Source: Deltaproteobacteria bacterium
GTDB lineage: Bacteria > Myxococcota > Kuafuiibacteriia > Kuafuiibacteriales > Kuafuiibacteriaceae
DNA length: 64,000 nt
NCBI GenBank assembly: GCA_020632995.1
Contig: JACKEN010000008.1
Location: 62,001-126,000, forward strand
Reading direction: 5' to 3'
The number at the start of each line of letters is the position of its first letter. The stretch's first letter is position 1. A program made the position numbers and the translations under genes. The notes beneath the pieces are model-generated. The model saw nothing but the letters and a program-made list of their open reading frames with translations. It was not told the DNA's origin and ran no database searches. This document shows positions 55,813 through 63,554 of the stretch, piece by piece.

Positions 55813-57702
55813 GTGTCTTCCGATGACGGCTCAGGGACCCTCAGGTCTCCCTCACAGTCCAGCAGCTCCCTGAGCGAGGGCGTGCGCTCCTCCGCGGGCG
55901 GGAGCGGGGCTGCGCAGCCGCAGCAACGCCGCTTCCGCTACCACGAGACCCTCGCGGGTAAGTACCGGCTCGAGAAGAGCCTCGCTCGTGGCGGCATGGG
56001 TTGGGTGTTCCTTGCAACCCAGCTTCCACTCGGGCGCCAGGTCGCGGTCAAGGTGCTGACTCCGGGGCAGCACGACGCGCAGTTCCGGCAGCGCTTCCTG
56101 CTCGAGGCGTCGACCTGCGCCAAGCTGCAGCACCCCAACATCGTCACCATCCATGACTACGGCGAGTCGGAGCGTGGCGACCTGTTCATGGCGATGGAGT
56201 ACCTGAACGGGTCCTCGCTGTCGTACCTGCTTGCACGCACCGGCAGCCTGCCGGTGGATCGGGTGCTCCGCATCGCGCTGCAGGTCACCCGGGCGCTGCG
56301 GGTCGCGCACAAGGCGGGGGTCGTGCACCGCGACCTCAAGCCCGCCAACATCATGCTCCTCAACCACGACGACGACACGCGCGACTTCGTCAAGGTGGTG
56401 GACTTCGGGCTCGCCAAGCTCTTCCAGGACAAGTCCGACGGCGGGATAGATCTCACCAAGGCGGGCACCATGCTGGGCTCGCCGCGCTACATGGCGCCGG
56501 AGCAGATCCGGAACGACGAGGTGGATCCGCGGACGGACATCTACTCGCTCGGCGTCATCATCTTCTTCATGCTGACGGGGCGGCCGCCCTTCATGGGCAA
56601 CAACGCCACCGAGATCCTGGCTCAGCACCTGCGCGACCCGGTGCCGAACATGGCCGCGGTGGCGGGCGAGCTCGAGGTGCCGCACGAGCTGGAGCAGGTG
56701 GTGCGCCGGTGCCTCGCCAAGGATCCGGCGGGGCGCTACCCGACGGTGGATGAGCTGGTGGCGGACCTGAAGGCGGTGCAGCGCTCGACCTCGGATCGGA
56801 CCCTCGCCAGCGACTCCTTCATGGAGGTGGTGCGACCGACCTCCCGCCTGACCGAGGATCTCGTGGTCCCGTTCCCCGACGCCGACGTGGATGTCGAGGT
56901 CGAGCCTGCGCAGGGGCAGGAGCTTCCCAGCAACACCGCGCCGGTGCAGCACGACGTCTCCGGGTCGCAGGTGGTGATGATGCAGCCGCCGCCCGGCTCG
57001 AGAGCCGGAGTGCTCGTGGTGGTGGTCGCCCTCCTCGCGCTCGCCGCTGGCGGCGTCTGGATGTGGCAGCGCCAGCAGCAGCCGGAGGCGCGCACACCCG
57101 TGGCGGTGACGACGACGGCGCCGGAGTACAAGACGCTCGTGATCCGCACCGATCCCGCCGGCCTGATCCTGGTGGACGAGGCCGGCGCCGAGCTGGGCAC
57201 CAGCCCGCTCACCCTCCCGCGGCCCTCCGTGGAGCACGCCCTCCGGGTCCGGGCGGTGTCGGGGCAGCGCACGTCGCACTTGATCCGCGTGATCCCGTCG
57301 CCCGACTCCGAGGACGTCACCCTCGATCTGAAGGCGTGGCTCGCCTCGCCTCCCGAGGATGACGCAAAGGCGGTGGCCGACGAGCCCGCGGTGACAGAGC
57401 GCCCCCGCCGTCGCGTGGCGTCTCGCCGCAGCGCGGCGCGGCCGCAGGTCGAGCCGGAGCCGGAGGTGCTCGACGAGTCAGCGCCGGCGCCCGCGCCGGT
57501 GTCCGAGGCGACGGCGCGCCCCAAGATCGAGGCGCTGGACGAGCGGCCCGTCGCCCCGGTGGTGGAGTCGGGCGCGCCCAAGGTGGGCATCATCGAGGAC
57601 GCAAAGCCCAAGGTCGACCTCGTGGACGAGCGCAAGAGCGGGCCATCCGTCGGCCTGGTGGACGAAGGCGAGGCGCCCAAGGTGGGCCTCATCGAGGAAT
57701 GA
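55813..57702 (+). CDS. transmembrane Ser/Thr kinase with PEGA domain and repeated acidic tail
   Basis: A 629-residue Hanks-type kinase. It has a disordered N-terminus to about 45, Gly loop LARGGMGWVF, VAVK with Lys80, Glu98, VHRDLKPANIML with Asp174, DFGLAK at 197, GSPRYMAPEQ and DIYSLGVI. A single membrane helix lies at about 398-418. The periplasmic part holds a PEGA domain (about 439-500, VIRTDPAGLILVDEAGAELG) and a Pro/Glu-rich tail. The last 60 residues repeat PKV-x-L-[IV]-[DE]-E five times, ending PKVGLIEE. GTG at 55813 is used; the frame upstream looks non-coding. It heads a four-gene unit. Confidence 0.9.
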   Translation: MSSDDGSGTLRSPSQSSSSLSEGVRSSAGGSGAAQPQQRRFRYHETLAGKYRLEKSLARGGMGWVFLATQLPLGRQVAVKVLTPGQHDAQFRQRFLLEASTCAKLQHPNIVTIHDYGESERGDLFMAMEYLNGSSLSYLLARTGSLPVDRVLRIALQVTRALRVAHKAGVVHRDLKPANIMLLNHDDDTRDFVKVVDFGLAKLFQDKSDGGIDLTKAGTMLGSPRYMAPEQIRNDEVDPRTDIYSLGVIIFFMLTGRPPFMGNNATEILAQHLRDPVPNMAAVAGELEVPHELEQVVRRCLAKDPAGRYPTVDELVADLKAVQRSTSDRTLASDSFMEVVRPTSRLTEDLVVPFPDADVDVEVEPAQGQELPSNTAPVQHDVSGSQVVMMQPPPGSRAGVLVVVVALLALAAGGVWMWQRQQQPEARTPVAVTTTAPEYKTLVIRTDPAGLILVDEAGAELGTSPLTLPRPSVEHALRVRAVSGQRTSHLIRVIPSPDSEDVTLDLKAWLASPPEDDAKAVADEPAVTERPRRRVASRRSAARPQVEPEPEVLDESAPAPAPVSEATARPKIEALDERPVAPVVESGAPKVGIIEDAKPKVDLVDERKSGPSVGLVDEGEAPKVGLIEE

Positions 57703-57709
57703 CGCACTC

Positions 57710-58492
57710 ATGACGAAGCACAAATGGCTGGCGCCCCTGCTGGCCCTGTTCATGTTGGCCGTGGGCGTGCGCCCGGCGGCGGCCCAGACCGACGCCGAGA
57801 AGGTCGAGCGCCTCTTCGCGGAGGGCGCCGCCCTCTACCGCGCCGGGAAGTATCGGCCCGCGATCGAGAAGTTCGACGAGGCGTACGCGATCTATCCGGA
57901 GCCCAACCTCCTGTACAACAAGGCGCGGGCGCACGAGGCGCTGGGAGAGATCGAGCAGGCGATGGCCGCCTATCAGGCGTGCGCCGCCGCGCCCGACGCG
58001 GACCCCGCGGTGAAGGCCAAGGCCAAGGCCAAGGCGGAGATGTTGGCCCAGGCCAAGCGGACCTCCAAGCTGACGCCCGCGGGCGCGCCGAGCGGGGCAG
58101 GAGCGGTCGCTGGCGTGACCGCGCCGGCGCCGAAGGAGCGGGGCTCTGGCTTGACGGTGACCAAGTGGGCGGTGACCGGCCTCGCAGGCGCCCTTGCGGT
58201 GGGCGGCGCGGTGTTCTACGCCCTTGGTGCCTCGGACCACAGCAAGGTGAACAGCGCGTCGAGCGATGCCGCAGGTGGGGTTGCATCACTCACCCTGGTG
58301 GAGGCGCAGGACCTCTCCGACAGCGGGGCGACCAAGAAGACGCTGGGCGTCGGCCTCCTGGGCGGCGCGGCGGCGGCGGCGGCGGGCGCCGCGCTCCTGT
58401 TCGTGATGGACGGCCCCGACGACGAGGGCACCAAGGTGAGCGTGGGCATCACCCCCGACGGGGTGGGCGTGGCCTGGATGGGGAGCTTCTGA
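57710..58492 (+). CDS. exported TPR protein with membrane helices
   Basis: A 260-residue protein with signal peptide (LLALFMLAVGVRPAAAQ), periplasmic TPR units at about residues 29-100 (VERLFAEGAALYRAGKYRPA; LLYNKARAHEALGEIEQAM), an Ala/Pro-rich linker, and two hydrophobic segments (about 150-170 and 215-233) before a small C-terminal domain. It lies 7 nt after the kinase gene, and its stop overlaps the next start (TGATG). A role as periplasmic adaptor between the kinase and the downstream lipoproteins is inferred from context. Confidence 0.75.
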   Translation: MTKHKWLAPLLALFMLAVGVRPAAAQTDAEKVERLFAEGAALYRAGKYRPAIEKFDEAYAIYPEPNLLYNKARAHEALGEIEQAMAAYQACAAAPDADPAVKAKAKAKAEMLAQAKRTSKLTPAGAPSGAGAVAGVTAPAPKERGSGLTVTKWAVTGLAGALAVGGAVFYALGASDHSKVNSASSDAAGGVASLTLVEAQDLSDSGATKKTLGVGLLGGAAAAAAGAALLFVMDGPDDEGTKVSVGITPDGVGVAWMGSF

Positions 58493-61224
58493 TGAACGCG
58501 CGACGTTGGATGATGGTGACCGCGGTGGCCCTCACGGGCTGCAGCAAGCCCAGCCTGGAGGGCACCCTGTGGCGGTGCGAGAGCCAGGCGGACTGCACCG
58601 AGGGCTACGTGTGCAGCACGGGCCTGGGCGCGTGCGTGGTGCCCGACAACAGCGCGGACGGCGTGTACGCGGACCGCATCGTGGTCGGGATGAGCGCCCC
58701 GCTCGCCAACGGCGACACCACCGCAGGCCGCGCGGTGCGCGAGGGCATGGAGGCCTACTTCGGCTACGTCAACGCGAACGGCGGGCTGGACGGGCGGCAG
58801 GTCGAGGTGCGCGCGCTGGACGACGGCGGCAACCCGAACATGGCTCTCAGCAACGTGCAGACGATGTCGGGCTCGGGCGAGGTCTTCGCCTTCCTCGGCA
58901 ACGTGGGCACCGACACCGCGCAGGTGGTGGCGCCCTATCTGGTCGAGAACAAGCGCCTGCTCCTCGGGGCGGTGTCGGGCTCGTCTGCCCTCCGCAAGGA
59001 CCCCCCGGACCGCTACGTGTTCAACTTCCGCCCCAGCTTCGAGCAGGAGGCGGCTCAAGGCGTGGGCTACCTGGTGTCGGTGCGCGACTTCCCCGTCCCG
59101 GTCGACAACGTGGCGGTGTTCGCCGAGGGCGAAGGCACCTCCGGCGTCCCCGACGCCTACGGTCAGGAGGGCGTGACCGCAGTGAAGGACGCCTTGCGCG
59201 CGCAGGGCGGGAACCCGGCCAACCTCGTGGTGGCGACCCACACCCGCAACACCAGCGACGTGACCCCGGCGGTGGGCGCGATGCTGAAGTGGCTCTCGTC
59301 GGGCCGCAGCCCCAACGACAACGGGAGCATCAGCGCCTCGATCGTTCTGGTGTCGACCGCGCGCCCGGCGGCGGCCTTCGTGAAGGCCCTGTTGGAGGAG
59401 CTGGCCAAGATCCAGGCCGGTGACTCGGGCGGTCAGGCGTTCCAGCTCACCACCGACGAGGCCACCCGCCTGTTCTCGGTGACCGACCTGACCTTCTTCG
59501 CGATCTCCAGCGTCGGCGTGGATCAGATGAGCCGCGAGCTGGCCTCGTTCGGCAACTACCAGACCGTTGCGGGGATGAAGTCCTTCTGCGAGTCGGTGCT
59601 GGCGAGCCAGGTGGTGCCTTCGCTCGACTCCAACGCGTCCGGCCTCATCACCTACCGCGAGCACCTGCACGCGATGGATCCCAACCTCGTGCCCAGCGCG
59701 CTGTCGCTCGAGGGCTATCTGGTGGCGCGGATCTTCTCGGCCGCGGTGATCAAGCACGGGCCCGCCCTGAGCACCGAGGGCGTCGTGGACGCGCTCGAGC
59801 AGCTCAGCGCGCTGGACTTCGGGGTGGGCACCACGCTCGGCTTCTCGCCCAGCGCCCACCAGGCGAGCGACAAGGTGTTCGGGACGACGGTGAGCCCGCT
59901 CTGCGCGCTCGAGCCCCTCGACCTCGGCGAGCCGACCGGCAACCCGCCGCCCACCGGCGACGGCTGTGAGAACGGGGTCTGTACCCTCACCGGCGTAATC
60001 ACCCAGGACAAGACGCTCACCGCCGACAAGCGGTGGCTCCTGAAGGGCACGGTGTTCGTGGGCGACGGCGCCAGCCGCACCGTGCTCACGGTCGAGCCGG
60101 GCACCACCGTGCTGGGCGACAAGGCCACCACCGGGGTGCTCGTGATCCGCCGGGGCTCCCAGATCCAGGCGGTGGGCTCGCGCGAGATGCCCATCGTCTT
60201 CACCTCGGCCCAGCCGGTGGGCATGCGGCGCTCCGGTGACTGGGGTGGCCTGATCATCAACGGCCGCGCCCCGATCAACCAGTGCGGCCTCGAGGCCAGC
60301 CAGTGTACTCAGTATAACCAGGCCTTCGGCGAGGGCGGCACCGGCTTCTTTGGCGGCAACGACCCGAACGACGACAGCGGCGAGCTGCGCTACGTGCGCA
60401 TCGAGTTCGCGGGCAAGCTCCTGTCGCCCGAGAACGAGCTCAACGGCTTGGCGATGCAGGGCGTGGGTCGGGGCACGACGCTGGACTACGTCCAGGTGCA
60501 CCGGGGCAAGGATGACGCCATCGAGTTCTTCGGGGGCACGGTGGACGCGAAGCACCTGCTCCTCACCGGGGCCGAGGACGACTCGCTCGACTGGACCTGG
60601 GGCTGGCAGGGTCGTGGTCAGTTCATCATCACCCAGCACTGGCGGGGGGATGCGGACAACGGCATCGAGGCCGACAACAACGCCGAGGATCGGAACGCCG
60701 AGCCGCGCGCGCACCCGGTGCTGAGCAACCTCACCCTGGTGGGCGTGCCCACCTCCACCACGAGCGACTACGGCATGCTGCTGCGCGAGGGGACGGGGGC
60801 GGACATCCTCAACTCGGTGGTGCTGGGCTTCGAGGACGCGTGCATCAACATCGACCACGCCGAGACGTGGGCCAACGCGATGATGAACAGCGGCAGCTCC
60901 ACCGTGGCCTCCGGGGGGCTGGTCATCCGGAACACCGTCATCTCCTGCGCGACGAACTTCGAGGAGAGCGCGGACGACCCGGTGACGGTGCAGGCCTTCG
61001 TGATGATGATGAACCAGGGCAACCAGGTGGTGCAGGACGTGAACTCGATCCTCGAGGGCGCGCTCGACACGGTGTCGCCCGACATGCGGCCGAAGGCAGG
61101 TGGGCCTGCGATCTCGGGGGCCGAGGTCCCGACCGACCCCTTCTTCGAGCAGGTGACCTACAAGGGCGCGGTGGACCCGGCCGGCTCCTGGACCCTCGGC
61201 TGGACCACCAACGTCCAGAACTGA
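58492..61224 (+). CDS. lipoprotein fusing type-I periplasmic binding fold to beta-helix
   Basis: A 910-residue lipoprotein (lipobox TAVALTGC, Cys17) with a small Cys motif (CESQADCTEGYVCSTGLGAC). Residues of about 55-475 are a branched-chain-amino-acid-receptor type solute-binding domain (IVVGMSAPLANGDTTAGRAV; YFGYVNANGGLDGRQVEV; LSLEGYLVARIFSAAVIKHG). Residues of about 490-910 are a beta-helix domain (TVLTVEPGTTVLGDKATTGV; RSGDWGGLIINGRAPIN; DDAIEFFGGTVDAKHLLLTG in part). No ABC permease or ATPase is nearby, so it is probably a sensor or surface receptor, not a transport component. It is coupled to the TPR gene by TGATG. Confidence 0.82.
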   Translation: MNARRWMMVTAVALTGCSKPSLEGTLWRCESQADCTEGYVCSTGLGACVVPDNSADGVYADRIVVGMSAPLANGDTTAGRAVREGMEAYFGYVNANGGLDGRQVEVRALDDGGNPNMALSNVQTMSGSGEVFAFLGNVGTDTAQVVAPYLVENKRLLLGAVSGSSALRKDPPDRYVFNFRPSFEQEAAQGVGYLVSVRDFPVPVDNVAVFAEGEGTSGVPDAYGQEGVTAVKDALRAQGGNPANLVVATHTRNTSDVTPAVGAMLKWLSSGRSPNDNGSISASIVLVSTARPAAAFVKALLEELAKIQAGDSGGQAFQLTTDEATRLFSVTDLTFFAISSVGVDQMSRELASFGNYQTVAGMKSFCESVLASQVVPSLDSNASGLITYREHLHAMDPNLVPSALSLEGYLVARIFSAAVIKHGPALSTEGVVDALEQLSALDFGVGTTLGFSPSAHQASDKVFGTTVSPLCALEPLDLGEPTGNPPPTGDGCENGVCTLTGVITQDKTLTADKRWLLKGTVFVGDGASRTVLTVEPGTTVLGDKATTGVLVIRRGSQIQAVGSREMPIVFTSAQPVGMRRSGDWGGLIINGRAPINQCGLEASQCTQYNQAFGEGGTGFFGGNDPNDDSGELRYVRIEFAGKLLSPENELNGLAMQGVGRGTTLDYVQVHRGKDDAIEFFGGTVDAKHLLLTGAEDDSLDWTWGWQGRGQFIITQHWRGDADNGIEADNNAEDRNAEPRAHPVLSNLTLVGVPTSTTSDYGMLLREGTGADILNSVVLGFEDACINIDHAETWANAMMNSGSSTVASGGLVIRNTVISCATNFEESADDPVTVQAFVMMMNQGNQVVQDVNSILEGALDTVSPDMRPKAGGPAISGAEVPTDPFFEQVTYKGAVDPAGSWTLGWTTNVQN

Positions 61225-61231
61225 GCGCGTC

Positions 61232-62422
61232 GTGCGTCGGCTCTCCCTCCTGCTCGTGGCCTTGATGGGCTGCACCCCCGAGCTCCTCGTGCTCGACACC
61301 GGGCCCTCCCTCGACGATGGCGGGGGCTCGGACGTCGGCGTGGACGCCGGGCCGGGGGACGTCGGCGCGGCGGACGTTGGCTTCGTCGACGCGGCGCCGA
61401 CGGACGCGGACGTGGAGGACGCGGCCGAGCCCGATGCAGGCGAGGTTGACGCGGGGGCGTCGGACGGCGGGGTCACGCCCGACGCGGGGCCGACCACGTG
61501 TGAGGTGGTGGGGGTGGACTTCACCTGCGTCGAGGTGAGCGCCTGCGCGGGTACGCCGCTCTTGGGGCGCTGCGGAGATCTGCCGGAGGTCTGCTGTCAG
61601 GACACCCCGCCGTGCAGCGTCGACGGCGCGCCCGGGGTCTGCATGGACACCGCGCAGTGCCCTGGGGTGTCCACGCCGGGGCGCTGCCCGGGGGCGGTGA
61701 ACATCCAGTGCTGCACGTTCCCAACGGAGGCCTGCGACGAGAACACGACGCCCACGCCGAACCCGAGCCGGGCGGAGGTCTCGCTCGATCCGCGCTGCCC
61801 CGACGGGATGGTGCACGCGGGGACGTTCTGCGTGGACGCGTTCGAGGCGTCGCTGGTGCGCGTCGCCGACGGCAGCCCGTGGTCGCCCTACGCCAACCCC
61901 GGCGGCACCGCGGTGCGGGCGGTGTCGGTGGCCTACGCGGTGCCCCAGGGCTACATCTCGGGCCAGCAGGCGGGGGCGGCGTGCACCGCGGCCGGTAAGC
62001 GGCTCTGCACCGACGTGGAGTGGCTGGCCGCCTGCCAGGGGCCCGGGCAGCTCACGTACCCCTACGGCAACACGCGGGAGGACGGCCGGTGCAACGACGC
62101 GCGGGATCGACACCCCGCCTACGAGTATTTCGGCACCACGGATCCGTCGGTGTTCAACATGCTCGACCACCCGTGCATCAACCAGCTCCCAGCCGGCCTC
62201 GGCCTCACCGGGCAGTACGCGGGCTGCGAGAGCTCGGTGGGCGCGTTCGACATGATGGGCAACCTGCACGAGTGGACGTCGGACCCCGCCGGGACCTTCC
62301 GCGGGGGCTACTACGTCGACACGCGGATCAACGGGAACGGCTGCCTCTACCGGACCACCGCGCACGGGGCGTCGTACTGGGACTACTCGACCGGGTTCCG
62401 GTGCTGCGCGGATCCGAACTAG
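61232..62422 (+). CDS. lipoprotein with SUMF1/FGE-like domain
   Basis: A 396-residue lipoprotein starting at GTG, 7 nt after the fusion receptor. The lipobox is LLLVALMGC. A Asp/Ala/Gly-rich linker and two Cys-rich units (CVEVSACAGTPLLGRCGD; CMDTAQCPGVSTPGRCPG) precede the formylglycine-generating-enzyme fold (MVHAGTFCVDAFEASLVR; GKRLCTDVEWLAACQGPG; FDMMGNLHEWTSDP; TGFRCCADPN). The first of the two active-site cysteines of true FGE seems replaced, so it is likely a binding or structural version. The Cys-rich lipoprotein gene converges on its stop. Confidence 0.8.
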   Translation: MRRLSLLLVALMGCTPELLVLDTGPSLDDGGGSDVGVDAGPGDVGAADVGFVDAAPTDADVEDAAEPDAGEVDAGASDGGVTPDAGPTTCEVVGVDFTCVEVSACAGTPLLGRCGDLPEVCCQDTPPCSVDGAPGVCMDTAQCPGVSTPGRCPGAVNIQCCTFPTEACDENTTPTPNPSRAEVSLDPRCPDGMVHAGTFCVDAFEASLVRVADGSPWSPYANPGGTAVRAVSVAYAVPQGYISGQQAGAACTAAGKRLCTDVEWLAACQGPGQLTYPYGNTREDGRCNDARDRHPAYEYFGTTDPSVFNMLDHPCINQLPAGLGLTGQYAGCESSVGAFDMMGNLHEWTSDPAGTFRGGYYVDTRINGNGCLYRTTAHGASYWDYSTGFRCCADPN

Positions 62423-62916
62423 ACGGGCTCGACGAAGCAGGCCTTGCCCCGGCCCTCGGGGTCCGCCACGCAGGCGAAGCCGTTGAGGCAGTCCGCGTCC
62501 GTCGCGCAGACGTACAGGCAGCCCTTGTTGGTGCCGGAGATCGTCACGCACGCCGCGCCCGTGCCGCAGTCGGCGTCCTCCTCGCACCGCATCGAGCAGA
62601 TGCCGGTCTTGCTCTGCACGTTGTCGCGCAGGCCCACGCAGGTGAGGCCGGCGCAGTCGGCGGATCCGCCCGCGGCGCACTCCTCCTGGAACGCGGCCTC
62701 GGTGAGGGCCCCGGTACACACGTCGCCGGCCCGGCACTTGGCGTCCATCTCCTTGCAGTCGGAGTCCTGGGTGCAGGCGCCACCCTTCTCCACCGTGCCG
62801 AGGGCGGAGGTGCCGGCGTCGACGTTGGTGTTGTTGTTGTCGGTGTTGCCGGGATCGCTCCCGCAGGCCGCGAGGGCAAGAGCGCAGGTGAGGAGGGACA
62901 GTCGGAGCAGCGTCAT
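62419..62916 (-). CDS. Cys-rich surface lipoprotein
   Basis: A 165-residue exported lipoprotein with lipobox LALAAC. After an Asn/Asp-rich spacer it has about a dozen cysteines in spaced units (CTQDSDCKEMDAKCRAGDVC; CSMRCEEDADCGTGAAC; CLYVCATDADCLNGFAC), a disulfide-rich pattern frequent in myxobacterial cell-surface proteins. Function is unknown. It is convergent with the SUMF1-like gene with a 4-nt overlap of stops. Confidence 0.75.
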   Translation of the reverse strand: MTLLRLSLLTCALALAACGSDPGNTDNNNTNVDAGTSALGTVEKGGACTQDSDCKEMDAKCRAGDVCTGALTEAAFQEECAAGGSADCAGLTCVGLRDNVQSKTGICSMRCEEDADCGTGAACVTISGTNKGCLYVCATDADCLNGFACVADPEGRGKACFVEPV

Positions 62917-62985
62917 GGGCGGCAGAAGCTAGCAGATGACCCACTCCATGTTCGAGGTGAGCGCCGCCACACGCGCGCGTCGCGG

Positions 62986-63423
62986 CTACTCGAACAGCGC
63001 GTCGTAGCGGGCCTGCATCTGCTCCGGCGTCAGCTTCTCGAGCTCGTGGCCGACGTTCCACTCGTGACCCCACGGGTCCCGGAAGGTGCCGGAGCGCTCC
63101 CCGTAGAAGTGATCCTGGGCCGGCCGGAGCAGGGTCGCGCCCGCCGCCACCGCGGCGTCGATCAGGGCGTCGGCGTCGTCGACGTGCAGGTGGATCGCGA
63201 AGGTGGTGCCGCCGAGGGTCTCGGGGCCCGCGATGTTCATCTCGGGGTACTCATCCGAGAACATGAGGGTGGTGCCGCCCATGCGGAGCTCGATGTGCCC
63301 GACGCGTCCGCTCGGCTCGACCAGGCGGAAGAGCTCCTCTGCTCCGAAGATGCGCTTGTACCACTCGACCGCCTCGCCGGTGTTCCGGAGGCGCAGGTAG
63401 GGGAAGACTTCGTGGATGGCCAT
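62986..63423 (-). CDS. VOC-family protein, PhnB/glyoxalase-like
   Basis: A 145-residue protein of the PhnB-like VOC group. It opens MAIHEVFPYLRLRNTGEAVEWYKRIFGAEE (in part FPYLRLRNTGEAVEWYKRIF), then GRVGHIELRMGGTTLMFSDE and TFAIHLHVDDADALIDAAVA. It ends FRDPWGHEWNVGHELEKLTP. Members bind metal or serve as resistance and repair enzymes; no substrate can be assigned. An AraC-type gene lies upstream on the same strand across a 131-nt gap with hairpins. Confidence 0.85.
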   Translation of the reverse strand: MAIHEVFPYLRLRNTGEAVEWYKRIFGAEELFRLVEPSGRVGHIELRMGGTTLMFSDEYPEMNIAGPETLGGTTFAIHLHVDDADALIDAAVAAGATLLRPAQDHFYGERSGTFRDPWGHEWNVGHELEKLTPEQMQARYDALFE

Positions 63424-63462
63424 GGCGTCATCATGCCTTGGGGGGCTCAGCGCCGTCTTGAA

Positions 63463-63553
63463 GGAATCTGACGGAGCCCCCTTCGGGGCCTCCTATAGCC
63501 CTCGCTGCGAATCGGCCCGGCTGGCCGGGCCGCTCTCGCTCACGGAATCTGAC
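63463..63553. repeat. direct repeat flanking two strong hairpins
   Basis: GGAATCTGAC occurs at 63463-63472 and 63544-63553. Between them lie a hairpin around 63474-63494 (GGAGCCCC-CTTC-GGGGCCTCC, one bulge) and a 9-bp stem CGGCCCGGC-TG-GCCGGGCCG (63513-63532). It may be a terminator for the AraC-type gene and a 5' element of the VOC gene, or a small mobile remnant with a target duplication. Confidence 0.45.
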
Positions 63554-63554
63554 C

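Noticed and set aside
58216..61524. 1102-codon open frame on the minus strand
   Set aside because: It is antisense to the fusion receptor and TPR genes and has no recognisable domain or start context.
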